Part shown: positions 12,579-23,407 of the stretch, one piece after another | Layout of the letters: each line of letters opens with the position of its first letter | Position numbering within the stretch: position 1 is the first letter of the stretch | NCBI GenBank assembly: GCA_015143295.1 | Contig: CM026554.1 | Coordinates: forward strand, 26,443,215 to 26,507,214 | DNA from: Tetracentron sinense | Lineage: Eukaryota > Streptophyta > Magnoliopsida > Trochodendrales > Trochodendraceae | Reading direction: 5' to 3' | DNA length: 64,000 nucleotides | Translations under genes and position numbers: made by a program | Notes under the pieces: generated by a model | The model's input: the letters and a program-made list of their open reading frames with translations, nothing else | What the model was told of the DNA's origin: nothing | The model's database searches: none

Positions 12579-13369
12579 TTTCCTAATTTTATAGATATAG
12601 AGATCTATGAAATTTAACTGAATGATGAGCAATATCATCAAAGATTAAAAACCCTGATCTAATGATATTATAATGTGTGAAATTATGATGTATGTTTTAT
12701 TGATTGTCATAACCACCTTGCCAAGACGTTAATGAGAATCTTTTGACCAATTCAAAGTGTTTGGAATGGAAAAGGAATCTCAAGTTTGTGCTTACCATCT
12801 AAAGAATTGTCCAAGTTCTCACTGCTAATGGTAAATGTCATTTGAGATGTTTATAGAATACAATAAGACTGCTAGGCAACTTACTATATAAAAGGACAAG
12901 TGGGCACCAAGTTGACTAGGGAAACCTAGAGCGATGCGATTTCATTTTTATCTGCGTTCCGTTTTGCCGCCCTACTGTTCACACCGCTTTACTATTCATT
13001 ATTTTAATATTAATCTCGCCCTTTAAAACGGAGCGGATACTATTCCGAAACACTATAAATAGCCCCCCTCTCTTCCTTCATTTCTCACCAATTCACTCCA
13101 CTCTCTCTCTTCCTTTCCGATTTCAACACTTTTCTTAGTGCCTGGATTCCCGAGAAAGTCGATTGCGAAAGGTCGATTCTCAAGACCCCTTTTCAGAAAT
13201 CTTTTTAGATTTCCCAGAAGGTAACTTTTCTCCAAAACCCTATCTTGCTTTGTCTTTTAATAGTTTAATTACTTTTTAAATTGTTTTAATTGCTTAGACT
13301 GCTTGTTTAACCTACCCTGTCGAACCTCTATCCGAACCTCGGTTTAAACCCTACTTACCCTGTCGAACC
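12579..13369 (+). mobile_element. Tat-like LTR region, promoter part (family F), with unassigned left flank
   Basis: A strong TATA box (ACTATAAATAGCCCCCC, about 13049-13065) is followed by a CT-rich leader and then the start of a 44-bp tandem repeat (CGAACCTC...CAAACCCTACTTACCC) that resumes at 17354. This layout suggests the U3-R part of a + strand LTR. The left end could not be placed. 12579 to about 12850 may belong to the element that starts at 4718. No coding sequence. Confidence 0.5.
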
Positions 13370-16300
13370 TGTTAGCCTAAAGGTTACAACCGTATGATCC
13401 TCATTAATTTTAATCATAACATAAATAATGAAATGAATCTTGAGATACTAATGTCTATCATAAGCATCTTTGTCTACATTATTCAAGAGATATAAGATTC
13501 ACTTTAAGCAAAGATTCAAGAACCTTCAATGCAAAAGATCAAGTCAAAGCAATAAAGACAACTCCAAATCAAAGCTTCAAGAAGATATATCTATAAACAA
13601 AAAGGATTATGGAAGATCGTCTTTGAGGTGCTGCTACTGAATACCAAAGAAACAAAGGATCAAATCCATCAACGTCTAAGAATAGGTAGTCAGTGGTTTG
13701 TATAGGATTTTTGTAAAAATCCTCAAGTGGTGATTTGGTGAAAAGCTCAAAATAACTTAGATTGTGAAGGAGGTTCTGGATAAAAAATTATGCGGAAAAC
13801 AGGATCCCCTAGATCTTAACACCATAGAAAACATCAAATTTTATATAAAAGTTTTAGTCATCTCACCTCGGTGAATGATGTTCACCAGTGAAGCTTAATC
13901 CACTCAAACCGTCAGAACTCTTTGTAGAGATTTCTCGAAGAAATATTTGAAGCTCGATCCTTGTTCTTTGTTATCCCCACGAAGCTTTAGAATCTCTCTT
14001 TGGAATTGTTAAAGCAAGTGGAAGAAGATGGAATAATGGTGTAGACCTTCTATCACCCACAACCTTAAGGTTCAAAACCCTAAAGTAGCAAAACCCAACT
14101 TGAAGCACCTTTTGAAGCTCAGGAAATTCCCTAGGGGAGACCCTAGGGGCTCACGGTTTGGAGAAGATGAGTGGGAGAGAGAAAAAACTCTGGAGAATAA
14201 TGAATCCTCCCACACGTTTTTGGTGTTGGTGTATATATAGACTAGGATCTAATCCTAATCCTACTCAATCTTATCTCTTAGGAATTGTTTATTAATAATA
14301 ACTTTTATTATTAATTAAACAATATCTTAGTTTATCTATAACTACTTTAGCTATAGTAAACCTACTAATTAAAGAGTCCTTTTCCAAAAATGATTTCTTA
14401 ATTTTAAAAGGATTAACCAAACAACCAACAAATCCTAATCCAATTAGGATTACTCCAAAGGGGGTGGGGGGCGTGAGCACAAGGGGGCGTGGACTTTGAG
14501 GAGCTTTACTCCTAGTTACAATCCAACTTAATCTCATCTTAATCCTAATTGCAATCCAACCATTGGATTTTAATTCCATAATAAATAGAATTATTATTCA
14601 ATAATTATTCAAGTAACCAAATCCTAATCCAACTAGGATTAGTGAAATGGGCGCCCCACCCTAGGGTTTAAACCCATGGGCTTGGGCCCATATTAAAGGT
14701 CCATATTAAATGGGTTTATAGATATGGGTCAAACCCATTTCCCCTTTAATTAGGTTAATTAAATAATTATTAAAATAACCCCTAGATTTAAATTAACAAT
14801 TAATTTAAACCATAGATTGACTTTTAATCTATTTAATCAATGATTAACATTGAATCATTTAAATAATTTGATTAACATTTAATCAATTATTGAGCTTGTA
14901 TTTCTTATGTGACCACCTCCACAAATTGCTTTGGCACATTCTTACTCTGGCTTACCCAATGTTATCCCATTGACCCTAAACAGGAATTACATCGGAATTG
15001 CAAGTGACGTGAGATATCCATGTTGCAATTGAATCTCAGTGTATGAACATTAACCATTATGGATCCCGTCACATGAACTTTTTAATTTAATTGATCCTTC
15101 TAATTACATTGTCCTTAATGAACCTTCGAGATTGACATACTATCTAACTCATAGACCATTGCACATCATCCGGGTTTCCAAGACTTATGATTAAGCCATG
15201 AGAAACAATTTCTCATGAAAAAACTTTCGAGAAAATCATTTGATAAGTATAATATATTTTAATAAAAGTATATTTCAAAACTTATTTTGATTTCAAAATC
15301 ATCTGAGCAGGATTTGAACTTAATCAACTGTCTGACCCAGAACTTGGATAATCTCTCAAATTAATGAGCATGAATTTCTTGTTTGAAATTCATCATGACT
15401 CGAACAGCTTTCTGACTATCCAACTGTCACTGTATTGTATTCACTAAGTTAGAAAATACGTTGGTGGAATCAAAACAGTCAGATCACTGCTCAGTCATAG
15501 ATGAACTCATCAGATCTAAGGATCATCGAAACTATTCAATGTGAATGAGAGACCAACTATTTAATAGTATGTTTATACAAGAGGTCTCTCATTGAATGCA
15601 ATCAGTCAGTATACATTTAAGCACCCATATGCTGATGTGTAGTCTCCACTACAGTAGTTCGAGATAGAACTACATCTCAACTATTGAGAACATCTTAGTA
15701 TTCTGGCAGCCATATAAGTGAAGTACCCAGCTTCACCCACAGCTGTGACTATATAAGGTATAAGGAACTGGAAAGCTATATCTACCTGTGATATTCCCAT
15801 CACATAGCTTTCCTACAATATATCCTATAGACCTTTATTGATATCTCATATCATATAGATCATCTCATGATCATGGCCAATTACCCATAATGAATACACA
15901 ATAGATTAAGAAGAAGTCTTTATTAATCAAATTAATAAGAATCTAACAATCTAAATGACTTTTCTGGGCATCATGTCTAACAGATTGACCATAGGTTCCT
16001 TAAACCATTATAAAAATATAATTAAGGACCTTAAAACATGATCATCTTTCTCATAAAGGTTAAGTATAAAAACTTGGAATCAAATCCTAACTTAAAGGTT
16101 TTGAAAAATGGATTAAGCAAAGAAAATGGTTTATCCAGTATATTAGAAAGACCATCCATCCGATCAGGCAGACCATCCAGTCGATTAGGCAAATCCTGTA
16201 ATCGACTGGATAGAACAAATTTTGTCAAAATTTGTATTAATCGAGTTAAAACTCATTATGAATCCATATTAGATCATTCAAAAGATTATTATTAGATGTT

Positions 16301-17353
16301 AATCATGTTTACTTAATGTGTTAAAAGATTTTGAAAATCATGCAAATCATTAAAGTCTAAGAAAACCAAAATCTGATTTCTTTTGGTCTATCCAGCCGAT
16401 CAGGTGGACCATCCAATCGATCAGGTGGTCCATCTATTCGATCACACGACCCTTGTGATCGACTGGATAGAACAAAAAGCTCAAAATGTGGTTTTTATCA
16501 TTTAGTCGATCAGATGGCTGATCCATCTGATCTGGTGACCATCCAGCCAATCATAGGACTCTTCTAATCGACTGAATGACCTGAAAAGAATTGAAACTCT
16601 CCTTTAATGCTCAACGACTATATTAATAACGGGTGTTTTCTCATTAAATGTTCACCAATAGTTATAAATATTAGAACACTATAAAAAGAGATGATCTTTG
16701 AATCAAAATAACAACAACTTGCTAAGATTATACTGTTCTATTGATCAATCATTCACACGAGCTAAAAATTCCAATCTTGATAAAGAATACTCTGTTTTTC
16801 TCCTTGAGCTGAATCTGAATCATCTACTTGAGATATTTCTTAGAGTTTAAGATTCCATTCAAATCTAACTCAAAAGGAGTTCTTCATTTCAGATTATAAA
16901 TCCAAAACCTCAATCTGTATCAGTCAAGAACCTGCGTGTTCTTGGTTTGAAGCTGCTGCTTCCATTTTGTCAAAGGGGGCTGTGCTCTGATGGTGAAAGG
17001 TTCCATCCTAACTTGAGGAGGGATTGTAAGGTTACATCTTGACCAGAAGAGAGATTATAAAAGGGTTTAAGCTTCACCTGCGAAGGAGCTTGTACGATCG
17101 AGGATCGTAGTGAAATCTCTTGCAGTTTGCAGGGATGGGGAGTAGGTTGGAGATTGCTGAACCTCATTAACAACTGAGTTTGCAATTCTTTTTCTCTCTT
17201 TTATCTCTTAGATTATCTTGCTATTAGTTTTCTATATTATCTGTTAGCTGCATTTTCCTTTGATTCTTTAATTCCGCATTAAAAGGGAAAACAAGTTTTA
17301 AATCTGCAATTTACCCTATTCACCCCTCCTCTGGGATCCATATCTGGGAAACA
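13370..17353 (+). mobile_element. Solo LTR (family E), split by another solo LTR
   Basis: Starts TGTTAGCCTAAAGG, ends CTGGGAAACA, and is flanked by perfect GAACC duplications (13365-13369 and 17354-17358). Without the nested insert it is about 1.76 kb. It has no genes and no primer-binding site. A TATA box (CACTATAAAAAGAG) lies at 16677-16690. Upstream of it, 16140-16570, are repeats with the 12-bp inverted pair ATCCAGTCGATT/AATCGACTGGAT (16175-16186 and 16200-16211). The end TTTACCCTATTCACCCCTCC resembles ends common in Copia LTRs, so a Copia origin is likely but not proven. Confidence 0.85.
13765..15982 (-). mobile_element. Solo LTR (family A), nested in the family E solo LTR
   Basis: On the + strand it starts TGAAGGAGGTTCTGGATAAA and ends GGGCATCATGTCTAACA, flanked by perfect GATTG duplications (13760-13764 and 15983-15987). 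Length 2218 bp. Sister copies are at 44029-46242 and from 61883. A - strand TATA box (CTATATATACACC) lies at about 14229-14240. Upstream of it are inverted repeats AATCCTAAT-CCA-ATTAGGATT (14431-14451 and near 14620). No genes. Confidence 0.92.
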
Positions 17354-18227
17354 GAACCTCAACCCAAACTTTGGTTCAAACTTAGCCTGCCCTAGTTGAA
17401 CCTCTGCCCAAATCTCAATTTAAACTTAGCCTACCCTAGTCAAACCTCTGCCCAAATCTTGGTTCAAACTTAGCCTACCCTAGTCGAACCTCTGTTCGAA
17501 CCTCGGTTCAAACCCTACTTACCTTAGCCGAACCTCGGTTCAAACCCTAGTTCAAACCCTACTTGTCTTAGCCAAACCTTTGTTCGAACCTCGTTTCAAA
17601 TCCTGGTTCAAACCCTAACCCAACCCAATGCTCCTTAACATGAGCTAAAACTGTCCAGATGCTCCCCGACAAGAACTTAAAAGGCCCAAATGCTCCTGAA
17701 TATGAGCTTAAACCATTCAAAAATACCCTAACATCTAAAGATATATCCTAGCCTTTCAAACACCCACAATCCTTGTAAATCATCAACTATCCTTTGAAAC
17801 TATGTGTGGCTTGATTCCACTAACAGTGGATACATAGGCAACCCTGATCGGGTTCAGCTCACCTAGGATAGAGCTCTTATCTTGTCCCTGCTTATTTTAA
17901 CATGTACTTTATTTTTCATGTAATATCTATGAAATTTATATATGAAATGCAAGCTTCTTTTATGATTTTTCCACTTTAATTCAGACTTAGGGAGTAGGTA
18001 ACCATCTCCAGATAGGAGTTTAGGGTTGCTTAATACCTTCCCCTAACTCAAATGAATCCTTACCTTGAACTTTATTTTTAGACCAAAGCCTTATCCAACC
18101 TTTTCAGTGACCTTATTTTCCCTCACAATCTAAATAGGTGGTGACTCTTTCTTTTCTATAATTTTTAGTACTATTCCTCCTCGAGTTCAATCCTGATCGG
18201 GAGTGGGGTTAAAATCCCGGGTCTACA
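17354..18227 (+). mobile_element. Tat-like LTR region, 3' part (family F)
   Basis: Continues the 44-bp tandem repeat interrupted by the family E LTR; about six copies lie between 17354 and 17640. It then carries the Tat module AACTATGTGTGGCTTGATTCC / GATACATAGGCAACCC (17796-17850) and GGTGGTGACTC, and ends TTAAAATCCCGGGTCTACA at 18227. The flanking TATAT (18228-18232) is a candidate target duplication whose partner I could not find. Right of it, sequence of another LTR family starts in mid-LTR, so this element inserted into, or was fused to, that LTR. Confidence 0.6.
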
Positions 18228-19224
18228 TATATTATGAGATAGTACTTACTAGTAAATCTCTAATTTTGGAGGTTGATCACAATGTGTTAATGGACATTAT
18301 TGTGATTAGTAGAAGTTCAGGGACTTAGATAGCATTCTATGATCGTAAAGGAATTATTGGAAAGTGTTTCCTAGCAACAATGCTACACCTTAAAGGTGAT
18401 GAAGCACTTGGTCCCACAACCGGAAATAGGTGATCCCTTTAGATCCCACACACTAGGACCTTCTCAAGACTTTTAATTTAATTTAGACTTAAATTAATTA
18501 ATTTCTCCATATAATTCACTATATGGTTTAGTGAAGCTCTTAGGTGAAATCATATAAGATGTGATTAAACAAATGGGTAGGACCCATATGGGATTTTTGG
18601 TAAGATCAAAAGGTGACAACATAAGAGGTTAGTTCTCAAAAGGGGTGTGAGATGTGGGGCCCACCAAGGGTGGGACGCCCACTTCATTGATTCATTATCT
18701 ATTTAATTAGTTATTAATCAATCATCTCCTACAAAGTAGGGAATAGATTAGTTGGTTACTAATTAATGATTTCCTATTAAATAGGGAATGTTTTAGTTGT
18801 TACTAATTGTTTCCTATTAAATAGGGAATGGATTAGTTTGTTACTAATTGTTTTCCTATTTCCTATGGAATGGATTAGTTTGTTACTAATTGTTTCCTAT
18901 TAAATAGGGAATGAATAATGTTGGTTTCTATTTTGATTAAATCCTAATTGGATTAGGATTATCATTAAAGAATTAAAGAGAGTTCTAATTAGATTAGAAT
19001 TTAGAAAAAGGAGTTTGACTTGAGCTATAAATTAGCTAAATGAGGAGTCTATATAAGGACCCCCATAGTGGAACGTCCATAAAAAAGGAGGTCTCCCTCT
19101 CTCTCCCACGTTTTTCTCTCTCCTTCTTGGGTTGTACGGCCAGCCCTCCCATATTCCTTCTTTTAATTGGTTTTTGATCTTGAAGAAGATCAAGAACAAT
19201 TCCTTGAAAATCAAGAATGGTTCT
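18228..19224 (+). mobile_element. LTR fragment of family D (middle part)
   Basis: Matches the LTR at 4718-6911 from about its position 5625 to about 6600: GAGATAGTACTTAC, CATTATTGTGATT, the block of TTTCCTATTAAATAGGGAA repeats (18720-18915), and the TATA box CTATATAAGGACC near 19048. Both ends are missing. The right end is broken at 19225 by a Tat LTR. Confidence 0.8.
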
Positions 19225-20508
19225 TGTGAACACGAATTTTAGCACTCATGGGATGAAGTTTGATTTGAGAGTCTCCACTTATTAATTAAGAAGGGATAAG
19301 TCTCCGGGTTGTGGATAAGATCTTATGGTTTAATTGAGATTCTAGGTAAGGTTCAGTTAAGTCCCGGGGAAGGTGTTAGGCACCCCAGGACCCCCATCTT
19401 ACAATGGTTACCTACTCTCTAGCTATTAGTCAAATTAAAGTCAAAATTATTCAAATGCCTAAGTGATTAGAGTATACTAACCCAAGAAAGAAAAACTAAC
19501 TAGGGTTGAACCCGGGTTGAGTTACGTACGTACTCACTAGGGGTGAGATCAGACCGAGCATAGTTCTGGCACATGAGCTTGTGCCAAGGCTAAGAAGAGT
19601 GTGTGTGTGCACCGGGGTGGCTAATGGTCTAGGCCGGGGGGGCTAGGGTTTGGTTAACTGGGTTGGTCAATTGCATGGTTTGGGCCCAAAGGCCAAAGAT
19701 TAGTCCGGTAGAATAAGGATTAGACTTGGTAGGTCAAAGGTTTAACCCGGTAGGCTAAGGGATTAAGCCCAGTAGGCCAAAAGGAAGTTAACCATGGTTA
19801 GGGTTACTAACCAGGTGAAAGGGAGAGTTAACTATGGTTAGGATTGCTAACTATGGTTAAAAGGGCTAAGGTCAAGATTTTTGGTCTTTTTTTATTTTTT
19901 GAGATTTTTCTAAATTTTCCAAGGGTCAAGAGACTTTAATTGTGGTTAAATGCTAATCGGGGTTATGTTAACCCCAGTTTAGAGTCATGGTCTGGTCAGG
20001 GTGGGCCTAGATAGCATGGCAGGGTATAGAATGGCCTCCTACCTGCTCTGGGCCTTGTGTAAAGCCCAAATTATGAAAAATAGGGAATGACTGTAGAGAG
20101 TTCACCGTCATTCTCTGCCATTTGCAGTATGGGTTTTACTGGACAAGGGGTAAGGTTAGGGGTGAACCCATAGAGTCCTGGACCCTTAGGGTTAAAGAGG
20201 GGACTCCGCTAGGTGTCTTGGGCTTTGCACTGTAATAAAAAAACACAGAATGGCGGTAGACTGTCTACTGCCATTCTGAACAGTTTCCATTTGAGGGGTT
20301 TTTTAACCATGGTTAAGCAAATGGGTTAGCCTGGAAGGATCAGGGTAGATGGGGGAAGGTCTTAGGGACTTAACCTAGGCCCTGGAATGGACCATGGCTC
20401 AAACCATAGGGGATTAGGGCTACTGTAAACAGAAGGTTCAGGAATGGAGGTACTATGTTTACCGCCATTCCTGGCATTTTTCGGAAACTTAATTTTTCCC
20501 TTCTGGGC
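19225..20508 (-). mobile_element. Truncated Tat LTR (family G, copy 1)
   Basis: The + strand start TGTGAACACGAATTTTAGCAC matches the LTR at 23408, as do GGGGAAGGTGTTAGGCACCCC, the palindromic AACCATGGTT blocks and three GAATGGCGGTA...TACCGCCATTC hairpins (20085-20115, 20248-20276, 20441-20471). Read on the - strand this is the 3' part (R-U5) of the LTR. Similarity to copy 2 stops near 20508, where it runs directly into the tail of a Copia-type element. The promoter part is lost. Confidence 0.78.
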
Positions 20509-20546
20509 AAACCTACGAGAATGACTTTGAGTGCAAGTGGGAGATT
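20509..20546 (+). other. 3' tail of a Copia-type internal region with polypurine tract
   Basis: TGACTTTGAGTGCAAGTGGGAGATT precedes an LTR start. AAGTGGGAGAT before TG is the usual polypurine primer at the 3' end of Copia internal regions. This shows that the LTR at 20547 was the 3' LTR of a Copia-type element, of which only these 38 bases of internal sequence remain. Confidence 0.65.
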
Positions 20547-21077
20547 TGTAGACATATATGCCCACAAAATCCATTCCGGGATTGTAGTAATCTACTTTAT
20601 TAATAAAAGCATATTTACATTTACACATTGTCTTCTATATTAGGTAATATATATTATAAAGTATCTCATATGATAAGAATACTTTGTCCCTTAGGTAACA
20701 TTGTAGGAAAATCATCCACTTGGTTTTGAACCAATTGATAAGGGGATATAGTTTTCCGGTTCCTTGTAGACCTAGAATTGTTCTAAGTTATTTAGGATAC
20801 ATCTGGACAATGTATTCCTTCTAACTTACACATGGTTAGTTTCATATGATAGAGTGATGAATCTCGAGCACTGAGAGAGGGTCTCTTGACTAAGATGTGG
20901 ATATAAGTAAGAAGTACTTATATTGCAACAGGATCGCTTAGTGGATACCCTTAGAAATATGCTGTCCGTATATTTAGGGTAGTCCATTTGACAAATCCTT
21001 AACCTGAGAGGTCGACATTTTCACTAGTATTTGCCTATATAGCTTTAATGTAGCCAATCGTCAATATCCAATACACC
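20547..21077 (+). mobile_element. 3' LTR of family D, left part only
   Basis: Starts TGTAGACATATATGCCC and follows the LTR at 4718 for about 520 bp (AACATTGTAGGAAAATCAT, GTTCCTTGTA, CAATATCCAATACAC). It is cut at 21078 by a Gypsy LTR. The remaining 1.6 kb or so is not in the window. Confidence 0.82.
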
Positions 21078-23407
21078 TGTAACGCCCCAAAATCCTTCCT
21101 AGGAGTTAGGTGGGACTTTAGAAGTTATTGTCATAACTTGACAAACCATCCTACAAAATATACAAGGCATACTATAGTGGAAACGAAATAAATGCGGAAG
21201 CGAGACAATGCGGAAGCATGAACTCAAATTTTCTTTTCTATACATGATCAGTATTCCAAGTTCATATACAAAACATAACAAGTAAAGGTGGACATGCCCA
21301 CCTATCAAAATACCAAAAATATGAAACTCTCTCTCAATAGTCGCTCGGGTAAGGCCAACTATCTAGGTCTCTTGCCTCCATTTGAGGCTCTAACATAGGC
21401 TCCACGTGAGGCTCCTCCTCACCATAGTCCTCCTCGATCCAAGGAACTGGAGCACATATATCATACGGTGTACTTGCCGACATCAATAGGTACAACTAAG
21501 TATGGAATACTCAGCAAATACAAGCTACTAGCTAACAATAGTAATAACATCATTCAATTCATAATTTCAATTTAAATAACATGATAACCATGAGAAGCAT
21601 GAGACTACATGTGAAAACTCCGTTCTCATAATTCATAACGTGTTCTTGAAAATATCTTTTCGTGTTTTTAAAACTTGCTTATCGTGTTTAAAATCTCATT
21701 CTTGTCTTGTTCTTGTCTCGTGAGAATCATGCATGTCTTGTCTTACTTGTCATGTCATGCTTGTTTTGTCATGCTTATCTTGTGAGCCAGATGTTAGTGC
21801 CCTTGTAATCACTTGTGAGCCGGGTATGTAAATACCCTTCAGCGAATTCTAACTTTTGAGCCGGGATTGTAAATATCCTTCAGTGAAAATAGAAAAGGTG
21901 CACCAACATCCTTGACCCGCCCAATGTCTGGCATTATCATGCTTGTCTTGTTTTCTTGTGAGCTAGATGTGACATATCCTAAGATATGCCATATCCTTGA
22001 CCCAAAGTTCGGCTATATCATTCTTGCTTGTCTTATTTTCTTGTGAGTCAGATGTGACATATCCTCGGATATGCCTCATCCTTGACCGACCTAAAGTATG
22101 GCTTTAACATTCGTGTCGTAAATCACATGTCTTGTTCTTGATTGTTTTTGCATACATATACTAGAAAAACTCGGTTCATGCATGCATGGGTGCTTGTGCG
22201 TAACAATTGGTGGGTTTCATAGTGACATGAAACAATTAATGGAACATTATATAGCATTTCAACCTTTCTAAAGACATGTGATATTTTAAGAAAATATATA
22301 GAGCATGTTAGCAAAATTTATCAAATTGGGAAAAAATACCTAAATCATGTTTTCATAGATTTAGGTTTAAATCTCATACAAGCATTTTATCAAACACATG
22401 ACATTCAACATTTCTATAGGCATTTAACTCATATTTTCTTAGTCAAACATTTCATCAAACATCTTGAGTGCCTGTTTTATGTGTGCATTGCCTTTCCCCA
22501 TTTTTTTTCCATCACACAACCATCACATTCTCCATGGAATCCATTTTCACCTCAAACCATCCATACATCCCACACATGCATAACCATTTAATTCCATCTA
22601 TTCATTTTAGGAGGATTTGGTTGATTTAAGAAAAGGAACATGCAATCTCAATCCACATTCATTCAAAAAACCCTAGATTATTACTAAGCCAACTGTAGAG
22701 TGTACTAACCTTGTAAAGACTAACTCTTGGCTTTGAATGATGATTGGACACAAACTCGAGCTTGGAAATGGAGATCCATGCTCAAGGAAGAAGATCCAAG
22801 CTTGTGGAAGCTTGAGAAGTGAGGATTTGAGCTCCTCCTTTATCTCCAACAAAACCCCTCTTTGGAATGTTAGAGTTTCTCACTTTTCTCTCCCAAACTC
22901 TTTCTTAGGTGTTGGTAACCTAAAACCCATGAATTTGGTCCATATTTATAAGCCAAGAGGGTTGAAACCCTAAAAATCCTACATTTTGGGCTATTTTGCA
23001 ACTTACTGTGCATAACCGTTCGAACGGTCTTTTGATCATTCGAACGGTGGTGTGATCATTCAAACGGTCATGCCTACTATTTTGGTTTCCGAAATTATGA
23101 TTCGATATTTACTGGGATCATTCGAATGGTCATAGAACCGTTCGAACGGTTTAAGCTACTATCTTCAAATACTGATGTTTTAGTCGTAACCCACTGGGAT
23201 AGTTCGAATGGTCACCCCTATTTTCTTCTAATTTTCTTGTTTTCTCATTTTCTTTCTCATTGGCTTATGCCTTTTCTTTTCTTTAATCATTCCAAGAGTC
23301 ATTAGGACCTTAGAACACATGCCATATACATTACACACTTTAAGCTTCATTTTCTCATTTTCATTAACCAAAGCAATGAACAAACAAAAGGCTTTAAGCA
23401 AACTATT
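21078..23407 (-). mobile_element. Tekay-like Gypsy LTR (family H), cut on the right
   Basis: The + strand start TGTAACGCCCCAAAATCC is the mirror image of a Gypsy LTR end. A - strand TATA box (TTATAAATATGG) is at 22941-22952. A cluster of perfect ACCGTTCGAACGGT palindromes and variants lies at 23015-23215, directly upstream. In the transcribed part (21775-22090) are CTTGTGAG-led repeats with small hairpins (GGGTAT-GTAA-ATACCC; CATATC-CTAA-GATATG). The right end is missing: the big Tat element begins at 23408. By comparison with the 2359-bp family L LTR, only about 60-120 bp are lacking. Confidence 0.8.

Noticed and set aside
13049-13235. TATA box, CT-rich leader and a possible GT splice site, suggesting a host gene promoter
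   Set aside because: The downstream sequence is a tandem repeat and then a Tat-like LTR end with no coding exon, so an LTR promoter explains it better.
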